From Megachile rotundata (Eukaryota; Arthropoda; Insecta; Hymenoptera; Megachilidae): a DNA stretch of 64,000 nucleotides. The first letter of the stretch is position 1; every line of letters begins with the position of its first letter. The stretch lies in the NCBI RefSeq assembly GCF_050947335.1, contig NW_027473316.1:1550001-1614000 (forward strand). The letters run 5' to 3'. Shown here piece by piece: positions 16,071-32,500 of the stretch. The translations under genes were made by a program, and so were the position numbers. Below the pieces are notes generated by a model. That model was not told where the DNA came from and did no database searches. It saw only the letters and a list, made by a program, of their open reading frames with translations.

Positions 16071-19000
16071 TCGTATGATTGTGATCGTATAATTGTGATC
16101 GTATGATTGTGATCGTATGATTGTGATTGTATGATTGTGATTGTATGATTGTAATTGTATGATTGTGATTGTATGATTGTGATTGTATGATTGTGACTGT
16201 TTGATTGTGATTGTATGATTGTGATTCTATGATTGTGATTGTTTGATTCTGATTGTATGATTGTTATTGTATGATCCTGATTGTATGATTGTGATTGTAT
16301 GATTGTGATTGTATGATTGTGATTCTTTCATTGCGATTGTATGATTGTGATTGTATGATTGTGATTGTATGATTGTGATTGTATGATTGTGATTGTATGA
16401 TTGTGATTGTATGATTGTGATCGTATGATTGTGGTTGTATAATTAAGGTTGTATGATTATTTCTGTATGATTGTGATTGTATGATTGCGGTTGTATGATT
16501 GTGATTGTATGATTGAGATTGTATGATTGTGATCGTATGATTGTGAATCTTTGATTGCGATTGTATGATTGTGATTGTATGATTGTGATTGTATGATTGT
16601 GATTGTATGATTGTGATTGTATGATTGTGATTGTATGATTGTGATTGTATGATTGTGATTGTATGATTGTGATTGTATGATTGTGATTGTATGATTGTGA
16701 TTGTATGATTGTGATTGTATGATTGTGATTGTATGATTGTGATTGTATGATAGTGATTGTATGATTGTTTCTGTATGATTGTGATTGTATGATTGCGATT
16801 GTATGATTATGATTGTATAATTGTGATTGTATGATTGTGATTGTGTGATTGTGATTGTGAGATTTGATTGTATGATCGTGATTGTATGATCGTGATTGTG
16901 AGATTGTGATTGTATGATTGTGATTGAATGATTGTGATTGTATGATAGTAATTGTATGATTGTGAATGTATGATTGCGATTGTATGATTGTGATTGTATG
17001 ATTGTGATTGTATGACTGTGATCGTATGATTGTGATTCTTTGATTGCGATTGTATGATTGTGATTGTATGATTGTGATTGTATGATTGTGATTGTATGAT
17101 TGTGATTGTATGATTGTGATTGCATTATTGTAATTGTATGATACTGATTGTATGATTGTTTCTGTATGATAGTGATTGTATGATAGTAATTGTATGATTG
17201 TGATTGTATGATTGCGATTGTATGATTGTGATTGTATGATTGTGATTGTATGACTGTGATCGTATGATTGTGATTCTTTGATTGCGATTGTATGATTGTG
17301 ATTGTATGATTGTGATTGTATGATTGTGACTGCATGATTGTAATTGTATGATTGTGATTGTATGACTGTGATTGTATGATTGTGATTGTATGATTGTGAT
17401 TGTATGATTGTGATTGTATGATAGTGATTGTATGATTGTTTCTGTATGATTGTGATTGTATGATTGCGATTGTATGATTATGATTGTATGATTGGGATTG
17501 TATGATTGTGATTGTGTGATTGTGATTGCGAGATTGTGATTGTATGACCGTGATTGTATGATCGTGATTGTGAGATTGTGGTTGTATGATTGTGATTGTA
17601 TGATTGTGATTGTATGATAGTAATTGTATGATTGTGATAGTATGATTGCGATTGTATGATTGTGATTGTATGATTGTGATTGTATGATTGTGATTGTATG
17701 ATTGTGATCGTATGATTGTGATTCTTTCATTGCGATTGTATGTTTGTGATTGTATGATTGTGATCGTATGATTGTGATTCTTTCATTGCGATTGAATGAT
17801 TGTGATTGTATGATTGTGATTGTATGATTGTGATTGTATGATTGTGATTGTATGATTGTGATTGTATGATTGTGATTGTATGATTGTGATTGTATGATTA
17901 TGATTGTATGATTGTGATTGCATGATAGTGATTGTATGATTGTGATTGTATGATTGTGATTGTATGATTGTGATTGTATGATTGCGATTGTGTGATTGTG
18001 ATTGTATGATTGTGATTGTATGATAGTGATTGTATGATAGTGATTGTATGATTGTGATTGTATGATTGCGATTGTATGATTATGATTGAATGATTGTGAT
18101 TGTATGACTGTGATTGTGTGATCGTGATTGTGAGATTGTGATTGTATGATTTTGATTGTATGATGGTGATTGTATGATCGTGATTGTGAGATTGTGATTG
18201 TATGATTGTGATTGTATGATTGTGATTGTATGATTGTGATTGTATGATTGTGATTGTATGATTGTGATTGTATGATTGTGATTGTATGATAGTGATTGTA
18301 TGATTGTGATTGTATGATTGTGATTGTATGATTGCGATTGTATGATTATGATTGAATGATTGTGATTGTATGACTGTGATTGTGTGATTGTGATTGTGAG
18401 ATTGTGATTGTATGATTGTGATTCTTTCATTGCGATTGTATGATTGTGATTGTATGATTGTGATTGTATGATTGTGATTGTATGATTGTGATTGTATGAT
18501 TGTGATTGTATGATTGTGATTGTATGATAGTGATTGTATGATTGTGATTGTATGATTGCGATTGTATGATTATGATTGAATGATTGTGATTGTATGACTG
18601 TGATTGTGTGATCGTGATTGTGAGATTGTGATTGTATGATTTTGATTGTATGATGGTGATTGTATGATCGTGATTGTGAGATTGTGATTGTATGATTGTG
18701 ATTGTATGATTGTGATTGTATGATTGTGATTGTATGATTGTGATTGTATGATTGTGATTGTATGATTGTGATTGTATGATTGTGATTGTATGATTGCGAT
18801 TGTATGATTGTGATTGTATAATTAAGGTTGAATGATTGTTTCTGTATGATTGTGATTGTATGATTGCGATTGTATGATTGTGATTGTATGATTGTGATTG
18901 TATGATTGTGATTGTATGATTGTGGTTGTATGATCGTGATTGCCTGATTGTGATTGTATGATTGTGATTGTATGATTGTGATTGTATGATTGTGATTGTA

Positions 19001-22000
19001 TGACTGTGATTGTATGATTGTGATTGTATGATTGTGATTGTATGATTGTGATTGTATGACTGTGATTGTATGATTGTGATTGTATGATTGTGATTGTATG
19101 ATTGTGTTTGTATGATAGTGATTGTATGATTGTTTCTGTATGATTGTGATTGTATGATTGGGATTGTATGATTATGATTGTATGATTGTGATTGTATGAT
19201 TGTGATTGTGTGATTGTGATTGTGAGATTGTGATTGTATGATCGTGATTGTATGATCGTGATTGTGAGATTGTGGTTGTATGATTGTGATTGTATGATTG
19301 TGATTGTATGATTTTGATTGTATGATTGTGATCGTATGATTGTGATTCTTTCATTGCGATTGTATGATTGTGATTGTATGATTGTGATTGTATGATTGTG
19401 ATTGTATGATTGTGATTGTATGATTGTGATTGCATGATTGCGATTGTATGATTGTGATCGTATGATTGTGATTCTTTGATTGCGATTGTATGATTGTGAT
19501 TGTATGATTGTGATTGTATGATTGTGATTGTATGATTGTGATTGCATGATTGTAATTGTATGATTGTGATTGTATGACTGTGATTGTATGATTGTGATTG
19601 TATTATTGTGATTGTATGATTGTGATTTTATGATAGTGATTGTATGATTGTTTCTGTATGATTGTGATTGTATGATTGCGATTGTATGATTATGATTGTA
19701 TGATTGTGATTGTATGATTGTGATTGTGTGATTGTGATTGTGAGATTGTGATTGTAGGATCGTGATTGTATGATCGTGATTGTGAGATTGTGGTTGTATG
19801 ATTGTGATTGTATGATTGTGATTGTATGATAGTAATTGTATGATTGTGATAGTATGATTGCGATTGTATGATTGTGATTGTATGATTGCGATTGTATGAT
19901 TGTGATCGTATGATTGTGATTCTTTCATTGCGATTGTATGATTGTGATTGTATGATTGTGATTGTATGATTGTGATCGTATGATTGTGATTGTATGATTG
20001 TGATTGTATGATTGTGATTGTATGATTGTGATTGTATGATTATGATTGTATGATTGTGATTGCATGATAGTGATTGTATGATTGTGATTGTATGATTGTG
20101 ATTGTATGATTGTGATTGTATGATTGTGATTGTATGATTGTGATTGTATGATAGTGATTGTATGATAGTGATTGTATGATTGTGATTGTATGATTGTGAT
20201 TGTATGATTGCGATTGTATGATTATGATTGAATGATTGTGATTGTATGACTGTGATTGTGTGATTGTGATTGTGAGATTGTGATTGTATGATTTTGATTG
20301 TATGATGGTGATTGTATGATCGTGATTGTGAGATTGTGATTGTGGGATTGTGATTGTATGATTGTGATTCAATGATTGTGATTGTATGATAGTAATTGTA
20401 TGATTGTGATTGTATGATTGCGATTGTATGATCGTGATTGCCTGATTGTGATTGTATGATTGTGATTGTATGATTGCGATTGTATGATTGTGATCGTATG
20501 ATTGTGATTCTTTGATTGCGATTGTATGATTGTGATTGTATGATTGTGATTGTATGATTGTGATTGTATGATTGTGATTGTATGATTATGGTTGTATGAT
20601 TGTGATTGTATGATTGTGATTCTTTCATTGCGATTGTATGATTGTGATTGTATGATTGTGATTGTATGATTGTGATTGTATGATTGTGATTGTATGACTG
20701 TGATTGTATGATTGTGATTGTATGGTTGTGATTGTATGATTGTGATTGTATGATTGTGATTGTATGATTGTGATCGTATGATTGTGGTTGTATAATTAAG
20801 GTTGTCTGATTGTTTCTGTATGATTGTGATTGTATGATTGCGATTGTATGATTGTGATTGTATGATTGTGATTGTATGATTGTGATTGTATGATTGTGAT
20901 TGTATGATTGTGATTGCATGATTGTGATTGTATGATTGTGATTGTATGATTGTGATTGTATGATTGTGGTTGTATGATTGTGATTGTATGATTGTGATTG
21001 TATGATTGTGATCGTATGATTGTGATCGTATAATTGTGATCGTATGATTGTGATCGTATGATTGTGATTGTATGATTGTGATTGTATGATTGTAATTGTA
21101 TGATTGTGATTGTATGATTGTGATTGTATGATTGTGACTGTTTGATTGTGATTGTATGATTGTGATTCTATGATTGTGATTGTTTGATTCTGATTGTATG
21201 ATTGTTATTGTATGATCCTGATTGTATGATTGTGATTGTATGATTGTGATTGTATGATTGTGATTCTTTCATTGCGATTGTATGATTGTGATTGTATGAT
21301 TGTGATTGTATGATTGTGATTGTATGATTGTGATTGTATGATTGTGATCGTATGATTGTGGTTGTATAATTAAGGTTGTATGATTATTTCTGTATGATTG
21401 TGATTGCATGATTGCGGTTGTATGATTGTGATTGTATGATTGAGATTGTATGATTGTGATCGTATGATTGTGAATCTTTGATTGCGATTGTATGATTGTG
21501 ATTGTATGATTGTGATTGTATGATTGTGATTGTATGATTGTGATTGTATGATTGTGATTGTATGATTGTGATTGTATGATTGTGATTGTATGATTGTGAT
21601 TGTATGATTGTGATTGTATGATTGTGATTGTATGATTGTGATTGTATGATAGTGATTGTATGATTGTTTCTGTATGATTGTGATTGTATGATTGCGATTG
21701 TATGATTATGATTGTATAATTGTGATTGTATGATTGTGATTGAATGATTGTGATTGTATGATAGTAATTGTATGATTGTGAATGTATGATTGCGATTGTA
21801 TGATTGTGATTGTGTGATTGTGATTGTATGACTGTGATCGTATGATTGTGATTCTTTGATTGCGATTGTATGATTGTGATTGTATGATTGTGATTGTATG
21901 ATTGTGATTGTATGATTGTGATTGTATGATTGTGATTGCATTATTGTAATTGTATGATAGTGATTGTATGATTGTTTCTGTATGATTGTGATTGTATGAT

Positions 22001-22410
22001 AGTAATTGTATGATTGTGATTGTATGATTGCGATTGTATGATTGTGATTGTATGATTGTGATTGTATGACTGTGATCGTATGATTGTGATTCTTTGATTG
22101 CGATTGTATGATTGTGATTGTATGATTGTGATTGTATGATTGTGACTGCATGATTGTAATTGTATGATTGTGATTGTATGACTGTGATTGTATGATTGTG
22201 ATTGTATGATTGTGATTGTATGATTGTGATTGTATGATAGTGATTGTATGATTGTTTCTGTATGATTGTGATTGTATGATTGCGATTGTATGATTATGAT
22301 TGTATGATTGGGATTGTATGATTGTGATTGTGTGATTGTGATTGTGAGATTGTGATTGTATGACCGTGATTGTATGATCGTGATTGTGAGATTGTGGTTG
22401 TATGATTGTG
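16071..22410. repeat. Higher-order repeat ~6.33 kb, copy B
   Basis: Second copy of the ~6.3-kb repeat. By eye it differs from copy A at only a handful of bases: C at 12300 against T at 18641, A at 13099 against G at 19440, A at 11416 against T at 17743, and T at 15066 against C at 21407, plus gains of single 14-bp units. The single-base 'GAGATTTGATT' deletion of copy A (about 10531) is kept in copy B (about 16858). The near identity implies a recent large duplication or strong homogenisation. Boundaries are approximate. Confidence 0.85.
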
Positions 22411-24010
22411 ATTGTATGATTGTGATTGTATGATAGTAATTGTATGATTGTGATAGTATGATTGCGATTGTATGATTGTGATTGTATGATTGTGATTGTA
22501 CGATTGTGATTGTATGATTGTGATCGTATGATTGTGATTCTTTCATTGCGATTGTATGATTGTGATTGTATGATTGTGATCGTATGATAGTGATTCTTTC
22601 ATTGCGATTGAATGATTGTGATTGTATGATTGTGATTGTATGATTGTGATTGTATGATTGTGATTGTATGATTGTGATTGTATGATTGTGATTGTATGAT
22701 TGTGATTGTATGATTGTGATTGTATGATTATGATTGTATGATTGTGATTGCATGATAGTGATTGTATGATTGTGATTGTATGATTGTGATTGTATGATTG
22801 TGATTGTATGATTGCGATTGTGTGATTGTGATTATATGATTGTGATTGTATGATAGTGATTGTATGATAGTGATTGTATGATTGTGATTGTATGATTGCG
22901 ATTGTATGATTATGATTGAATGATTGTGATTGTATGACTGTGATTGTGTGATCGTGATTGTGAGATTGTGATTGTATGATTTTGATTGTATGATGGTGAT
23001 TGTATGATCGTGATTGTGAGATTGTGATTGTATGATTGTGATTGTATGATTGTGATTGTATGATTGTGATTGTATGATTGTGATTGTATGATTGTGATTG
23101 TATGATTGTGATTGTATGATTGCGATTGTATGATTGTGATTGTATGATTGTGATTGTATGATAGTGATTGTATGATAGTGATTGTATGATTGTGATTGTA
23201 TGATTGTGATTGTATGATTGCGATTGTATGATTATGATTGAATGATTGTGATTGTATGACTGTGATTGTGTGATTGTGATTGTGAGATTGTGATTGTATG
23301 ATTGTGATTCTTTCATTGCGATTGTATGATTGTGATTGTATGATTGTGATTGTATGATTGTGATTGTATGATTGTGATTGTATGATTGTGATTGTATGAT
23401 TGTGATCGTATGATTGTGGTTGTATAATTAAGGTTGAATGATTGTTTCTGTACGATTGTGATTGTATGATTGCGATTGTATGATTGTGATTGTATGATTG
23501 TGATTGTATGATTGTGATTGTATGATTGTGGTTGTATGATCGTGATTGCCTGATTGTGATTGTATGATTGTGATTGTATGATTGTGATTGTATGATTGTG
23601 ATTGTATGACTGTGATTGTATGATTGTGATTGTATGATTGTGATTGTATGATTGTGATTGTATGATTGTGATTGTATGATTGTGATTGTATGATTGAGAT
23701 TGTATGATTGTGTTTGTATGATAGTGATTGTATGATTGTTTCTGTATGATTGTGATTGTATGATTGGGATTGTATGATTATGATTGTATGATTGTGATTG
23801 TATGATTGTGATTGTGTGATTGTGATTGTGAGATTGTGATTGTATGATCGTGATTGTGTGATCGTGATTGTGAGATTGTGGTTGTATGATTGAGATTGTA
23901 TGATTGTGATTGTATGATTTTGATTGTATGATTGTGATCGTATGATTGTGATTCTTTCATTGCGATTGTATGATTGTGATTGTATGATTGTGATTGTATG
24001 ATTGTGATTG
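22411..24010. repeat. Partial third copy of the ~6.3-kb repeat
   Basis: The variant order follows copy A from about 11.25 to 13.05 kb: TAATTAAGGTTGAATG (12478 in A, about 23425 here), the rare GATTGGGATTG unit (about 12817 in A, about 23764 here), then TTTTGATTG and ATTCTTTCATTGCG. It is more diverged than copies A and B, with extra substitutions such as a TACGATTG unit, and the match fades after about 24.0 kb. Limits are approximate. Confidence 0.6.
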
Positions 24011-27000
24011 TATGATTGTGATTGTATGATTGTGATTGTATGATTGTGATTGTATGATTGTGATTGTATGATTGTGATTGTATGATTGTGATTGTATGAT
24101 TGCGATTGTATGATTGTGATTGTATGATTGTGATTGTATGATTGTGATCGTATGATTGTGATTCTTTCATTGCGATTGTATGATTGTGATTGTATGATTG
24201 TGATTGTATGATTGTGATTGTATGATTGTGATTGTATGATTGTGATTGTATGATTGTGATTGTATGATTGTGATTGTATGATTGTGATTGTATGATTGTG
24301 ATTGTATGATTGTGATTGTATGATTGTGATTGTATGATTGTGATTGTATGATTATGATTGTATGATTGTGATTGCATGATAGTGATTGTATGATTGTGAT
24401 TGTATGATTGTGATTGTATGATTGTGATTGTATGATTGTGATTGTATGATTGTGATTGTATGATTGCGATTGTGTGATTGTGATTGTATGATTGTGATTG
24501 TATGATAGTGATTGTATGATAGTGATTGTATGATTGTGATTGCATGATTGCGATTGTATGATTATGATTGAATGATTGTGAATGTATGACTGTGATTGTG
24601 TGATCGTGATTGTGAGATTGTGATTGTATGATTTTGATTGTATGATGGTGATTGTATGATCGTGATTGTGAGATTGTGATTGTATGATTGTGATTGTATG
24701 ATTGTGATTGTATGATTGTGATTGTATGATTGTGATTGTATGATTGTGATTGTATGATTGTGATTGTATGATTGTGATTGTATGATTGTGATTGTATGAT
24801 TGCGATTGTATGATTGTGATTGTATGATTGTGATTGTATGATAGTGATTGTATGATAGTGATTGTATGATTGTGATTGTATGATTGTGATTGTATGATTG
24901 CGATTGTATGATTATGATTGAATGATTGTGATTGTATGACTGTGATTGTGTGATTGTGATTGTGAGATTGTGATTGTATGATTTTGATTGTATGATGGTG
25001 ATTGTATGATCGTGATTGTGAGATTGTGATTGTGAGATTGTGATTGTATGATTGTGATTCAATGATTGTGATTGTATGATAGTAATTGTATGATTGTGAT
25101 TGTATGATTGCGATTGTATGATCGTGATTGCCTGATTGTGATTGTGTGATTGTGATTGTATGATTGCGATTGTATGATTGTGATCGTATGATTGTGATTC
25201 TTTGATTGCGATTGTATGATTGTGATTGTATGATTGTGATTGTATGATTGTGATTGTATGATTGTGATTGTATGATTGTGATCGTATGATTGTGGTTGTA
25301 TAATTAAGGTTGTATGATTGTTTCTGTATGATTGTGATTGTATGATTGCGATTGTATGATCGTGATTGTGAGATTGTGATTGTGAGATTGTGATTGTATG
25401 ATTGTGATTGAATGATTGTGATTGTGTGATTGTGATTGTGAGATTGTGATTGTATGATCGTGATTGTATGATCGTGATTGTGAGATTGTGATTGTATGAT
25501 TGTGATTGTATGATAGTGATTGTATGATAGTGATTGTATGATTGTGATTGTATGATTGCGATTGTATGATTATGATTGAATGATTGTGATTGTATGACTG
25601 TGATTGTGTGATCGTGATTGTGAGATTGTGATTGTATGATTTTGATTGTATGATGGTGATTGTATGATCGTGATTGTGAGATTGTGATTGTATGATTGTG
25701 ATTGTATGATTGTGATTGTATGATTGTGATTGTATGATTGCGATTGTATGATTGTGATTGTATGATTGTGATTGTATGATTGCGATTGTATGATTGTGAT
25801 TGTATGATTGTGATTGTATGATAGTGATTGTATGATAGTGATTGTATGATTGTGATTCTATGATTGTGATTGTATGATTGCGACTGTATGATTATGATTG
25901 AATGATTGTGATTGTATGACTGTGATTGTGTGATTGTGATTGTGAGATTGTGATTGTATGATTGTCATTCTTTCATTGCGATTGTATGATTGTGATTGTA
26001 TGATTGTGATTGTATGATTGTGATTGTATGATTGTGATTGTATGATTGTAATTGTATGATTGTGATTGTATGATTGTGATTGTATGATTGTGATTGTATG
26101 ATTATGATTGTATGATTGTGATTGCATGATAGTGATTGTATGATTGTGATTGTATGATTGTGATCGTATGATTGTGGTTGTATAATTAAGTTTGTATGAT
26201 TGTTTCTGTATGATTGTGATTGTATGATTGCGATTGTATGATTGTGATTGTATGATTGTGATTGTATGATTGTGGTTGTATGATCGTGATTGCCTGATTG
26301 TGATTGTATGATTGTGATTGTATGATTGTGATTGTATGATTGTGACTGTATGATTGTGATTGTATGACTGTGATTTTATGATTGTGATTGTATGATTGTG
26401 ATTGTATGATTGTGATTGTATGATTGTGATCGTATGATTGTGGTTGTATAATTAAGGTTGTCTGATTGTTTCTGTATGATTGTGATTGTATGATTGCGAT
26501 TGTATGATAGTTATTGTATGATTGTGATTGTATGATAGTAATTGCATGATTGTGATTGTATGATCGTGATTGTGAGATTGTGATTGTATGATTGCGATTG
26601 TATGATTGTGATTGTATGATTGTGATTGTATGACTGTGATTGTAAGATTGTGATTGTGTGATTGCGATTGTATGATTGTGACTGTATGATTGTGATTGTA
26701 TGATTGTGATCGTATGATTGTGGTTGTATAATTAAGGTTGTCTGATTGTTTCTGTATGATTGTGATTGTATGATTGCGATTGTATGATTGTGATTGTATG
26801 ATTGTGATTGTATGATTGTGATTGTATGATTGTGATTGCATGATTGTCATTGTATGATTGTGATTGTATGATTGTGATTGTATGATTGTGGTTGTATGAT
26901 TGTGATTCTATGATTGTGATTGTTTCATTCTGTTTGTATGATTGTTATTGTATGATTCTGATTGTATGATTGTGATGGTATGATTGTGATTGTATGATTG

Positions 27001-27180
27001 TGATTGTATGATTGTGATTGTATGATTGTGATTCTTCCATTGCGATTGTATGATTGTGATTGTATGAATGTGATTGTATGATTGTGATTGTATGATTGTG
27101 ATTGTATGATTGTGATCGTATGATTGTGGTTGTATAATTAAGGTTGTATGATTATTTCTGTATGATTGTGATTGTATGAT

Positions 27181-27250
27181 TGCGGTTGTATGTGATTGTG
27201 AGATTGTGATTGTGAGATTGTGATTGTGAGATTGTGATTGTGAGATTGTG
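27181..27250. repeat. Phase-slipped GTGAGATT sub-array (type example)
   Basis: GCGGTTGTATGTGATTGTGAG lies at the start of a run of GTGATTGTGAGATT units. The join TATGTGATT is four bases short of the normal TATGATTGTGATT, so the 14-bp phase shifts by 4. The same join is seen near 29006, 30835, 35171, 41968, 45715, 51939 and 62390, always after the same upstream variants, so it descends from a single event and was spread by higher-order duplication. Confidence 0.75.
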
Positions 27251-29514
27251 ATTGTATGATTGTGATTGAATGATTGTGATTGTGTGATAGTAATTGTATG
27301 ATTGTGATTGCATGATTGTGATTGTATGATTGTGATTGTATGATAGTAATTGTATGATTGTGATTGTATGATCGTGATTGTGAGATTGTGATTGTATGAT
27401 TGCGATTGTATGATTGTGATTGTATGATTGTGATTGTATGAATGAGATTGTATGATTGTGATCGTATGATTGTGAATCTTTGATTGCGATTGTATGATTG
27501 TGATTGTATGATTGTGATTGTATGATTGTGATTGTATGATTGTGATTGTATGATTGTGATTGTATGATTGTGATTGTATGATTGTGATTGTATGATTGTG
27601 ATTGTATGATTGTGATTGTATGATTGTGATTGTATGATTGTGATTGTATGATTGTGATTGTATGATTGTGATCGTATGATTGTGATTCTATGATTGTGAT
27701 TGTTTGATTCTGATGGTATGATTGTTATTGTATGATTCTGATTGTATGATTGTGATTGTATGATTGTGATTGTATGATTGTGATTGTATGATTGTGATTG
27801 TATGATTGTGATTCTTTCATTGCGATTGTATGATTGTGAATGTATGATTGTGATTGTATGATTGTGATTGTATGATTGTGATCGTATGATTGTGGTTGTA
27901 TAATTAAGGTTGTATGATTATTTTTGTATGATTGTGGTTGTATGATTGCGGTTGTATGATTGTGATTGTATGATTGTGATTGTATGATTGTGATCGTATG
28001 ATTGTGAATCTTTGATTGCGATTGTATTATTGTGATTGTATGATTGTGATTGTATGATTGTGATTGTATGATTGTGGTTGTATGATTGTGATTCTTTCAT
28101 TGCGATTGTATGATTGTGATTGTATGATTGTGATTGTGTGATTGTGGTTGTATGATTGTGATTCTATGATTGTGATTGTTTGATTCTGATTGTATGATTG
28201 TTATTGTATGATTCTGATTGTATGATTGTGATTGTATGATTGTGATTGTATGATTGTGATTGTATGATTGTGATTGTATGATTGTGATTCTTTCATTGCG
28301 ATTGAATGATTGTGATTGTATGATTGTGATTGTATGATTGTGATTGTATGATTGTGATCGTATGATTGTGGTTGTATAATTAAGGTTGTATGATTATTTC
28401 TGTATGATTGTGATTGTATGATTGCGGTTGTATGATTGTGATTGTATGATTGTGATTGTATGATTGTGATCGTATGATTGTGAATCTTTGATTGCGATTG
28501 TATGATTGTGGTTGTATGATTGTGATTGTATGATTGTGATTGTATGATTGTGATTGTATGATTGTGATTGTATGATTGTGATTGTATGATTGTGATTGTA
28601 TGATAGTGATTGTATGATTGTTTCTGTATGATTGTGATTGTATGATTGCGATTGTATGATTATGATTGTATAATAGTGATTGTATGATTGTAATTGTATG
28701 ATTGTGATTGTATGATTGTGATTGTATGATTGTGACTGTTTGATTGCGATTGTATGATTGTGATTCTATGATTGTGATTGTTTCATTCTGATTGTATGAT
28801 TGTTATTGTATGATTCTGATTGTATGATTGTGATTGTATGATTGTGATTGTATGATTGTGATTGTATGATTGTGATTCTTCCATTGCGATTATATGATTG
28901 TGATTGTATGATTGTGATTGTATGATTGTGATCGTTTGATTGTGGTTGTATAATTAAGGTTGTATGATTATTTCTGTATGATTGTGATTGTATGATTGCG
29001 GTTGTATGTGATTGTGAGATTGTGATTGTGAGATTGTGATTGTGAGATTGTGATTGTGAGATTGTGATTGTATGATTGTGATTGAATGATTGTGATTGTA
29101 TGATTGTGATTGTATGATTGTGATTGTATGATTATGGTTGTATGATTGTGATTGTATGATTGTGATTCTTTCATTGCGATTGTATGATTGTGATTGTATG
29201 ATTGTGATTGTATGATTGTGATTGTATGATTGTGATCGTATGATTGTGGTTGTATAATTAAGGTTGTCTGATTGTTTCTGTATGATTGTGATTGTATGAT
29301 TGCGATTGTATGATTGTGATTGTATGATTGTGATTGTATGATTGTGATTGTATGATTGTGATTGCATGATTGTGATTGTATGATTGTGATTGTATGATTG
29401 TGATTGTATGATTGTGGTTGTATGATTGTGATTGTATGATTGTGATTCTTTCATTGCGATTGTATGATTGTGATTGTATGATTGTGATTGTATGATTGTG
29501 ATTGTATGATTGTG

Positions 29515-32500
29515 ATCGTATAATTAAGGTTGTATGATTGTTTCTGTATGATTGTGATTGTATGATTGCGATTGTATGATCGTGATTGTGAGATTGTGAT
29601 TGTGAGATTGTGATTGTATGATTGTGATTGAATGATTGTGATTGTGTGATAGTAATTGTATGATTGTGATTGTATGATTGTGATTGTATGATTGTGATTG
29701 TATGATTGTGATTGTATGATTGTGATTGTATGATTGTGATTGTATGATTGCGATTGTATGATTGTGATTGTATGATTGTGATTGTATGATAGTGATTGTA
29801 TGATAGTGATTGTATGATTGTGATTGTATGATTGTGATTGTATGATTGCGATTGTATGATTATGATTGAATGATTGTGATTGTATGACTGTGATTGTGTG
29901 ATTGTGATTGTGAGATTGTGATTGTATGATTGTGATTCTTTCATTGCGATTGTATGATTGTGATTGTATGATTGTGATTGTATGATTGTGATTGTATGAT
30001 TGTGATCGTATGATTGTGGTTGTATAATTAAGGTTGTATGATTGTTTCTGTATGATTGTGGTTGTATGATTGCGATTGTATGATTGTGATTGTATGATTG
30101 TGATTGTATGATTGTGGTTGTATGATCGTGATTGCCTGATTGTGATTGTATGATTGTGACTGTATGATTGTGATTGTATGATTGTGATTGTATGACTGTG
30201 ATTTTATGATTGTGATTGTATGATTGTGATTGTATGATTGTGATTGTATGATTGTGATCGTATGATTGTGGTTGTATAATTAAGGTTGTCTGATTGTTTC
30301 TGTATGATTGTGATTGTATGATTGCGATTGTATGATTGTGATTGTATGATTGTGATTGTATGATAGTAATTGTATGATTGTGATTGTATGATTGTGATCG
30401 TATGATTGTGATCGTATAATTGTGATCGTATGATTGTGATCGTATGATTGTGATTGTATGATTGTGATTGTATGATTGTAATTGTATGATTGTGATTGTA
30501 TGATTGTGATTGTATGATTGTGACTGTTTGATTGTGATTGTATGATTGTGATTCTATGATTGTGATTGTTTCATTCTGTTTGTATGATTGTTATTGTATG
30601 ATTCTGATTGTATGATTGTGATTGTATGATTGTGATTGTATGATTGTGATTGTATGATTGTGATTGTATGATTGTGATTCTTCCATTGCGATTGTATGAT
30701 TGTGATTGTATGAATGTGATTGTATGATTGTGATTGTATGATTGTGATTGTATGATTGTGATCGTATGATTGTGGTTGTATAATTAAGGTTGTATGATTA
30801 TTTCTGTATGATTGTGATTGTATGATTGCGGTTGTATGTGATTGTGAGGTTGTGATTGTGAGATTGTGATTGTGAGATTGTGATTGTATGATTGTGATTG
30901 AATGATTGTGATTGTGTGATAGTAATTGTATGATTGTGATTGCATGATTGTGATTGTATGATTGTGATTGTATGATAGTAATTGTATGATTGTGATTGTA
31001 TGATCGTGATTGTGAGATTGTGATTGTATGATTGCGATTGTATGATTGTGATTGTATGATTGTGATTGTATGATTGAGATTGTATGATTGTGATCGTATG
31101 ATTGTGAATCTTTGATTGCGATTGTATGATTGTGATTGTATGATTGTGATTGTATGATTGTGATTGTATGATTGTTTCTGTATGATTGTGATTGTATGAT
31201 TGTGATTGTATGATTGTGATTGTATGATTGTGATTGTATGATAGTAATTGTATGATTGTGATAGTATGATTGCGATTGTATGATTGTGATTGTATGATTG
31301 TGATTGTATGATTGTGATCGTATGATTGTGATTGTATGATTGTGATTGTATGATTGTGATTGTATGATTGTGATTGCATGATTGTGATTGTATGATTGTG
31401 ATTGTATGATTGTGATTGTATGATTGTGATTGTATGATTGTGATTGCATGATTGTGATTGCATGATTGTGATTCCATGATTGTAATTGTATGATTGTGAT
31501 TGTATGACTGTGATTGTATGATTGTGATTGTATGATTGTGATTGTATGATAGTAATTGTATGATTGTGATAGTATGATTGCGATTGTATGATTGTGATTG
31601 TATGATTGTGATTGTATGATTGTGATCGTATGATTGTGATTGTATGATTGTGATTGTATGATTGTGATTGTATGATTGTGATTGCATGATTGTGATTGTA
31701 TGATTGTGATTGTATGATTGTGATTGTATGATTGTGGTTGTATGATTGTGATTCTTTCATTGCGATTGTATGATTGTGATTGTATGATTGTGATTGTATG
31801 ATTGTGATTGTATGATTGTGATTGTATGACTGTGATCGTATGATTGTGGTTGTATAATTAAGGTTGTATGATTGTTTCTGTATGATTGTGATTGTATGAT
31901 TGCGGTTGTATGATCGTGATTGTGAGATTGTGATTGTGAGATTGTGATTGTATGATTGTGATTGAATGATTGTGATTGTGTGATAGTAATTGTATGATTG
32001 TGATTGTATGATTGTGATTGTATGATTGTGATCGTATGATTGTGATTCTATGATTGTGATTGTTTGATTCTGATTGTATGATTGTTATTGTATGATTCTG
32101 ATTGTATGATTGTGATTGTATGATTGTGATTGTATGATTGTGATTGTATGATTGTGATTGTATGATTGTGATTCTTTCATTGCGATTGTATGATTGTGAT
32201 TGTATGATTGTGATTGTATGATTGTGATTGTATGATTGTGATCGTATGATTGTGGTTGTATAATTAAGGTTGTATGATTATTTCTGTATGATTGTGATTG
32301 TATGATTGCGGTTGTATGATTGTGATTGTATGATTGTGATTGTATGATTGTGATCGTATGATTGTGAATCTTTGATTGCGATTGTATGATTGTGATTGTA
32401 TGATTGTGATTGTATGATTGAGATTGTATGATTGTGATCGTATGATTGTGAATCTTTGATTGCGATTGTATGATTGTGATTGTATGATTGTGATTGTATG

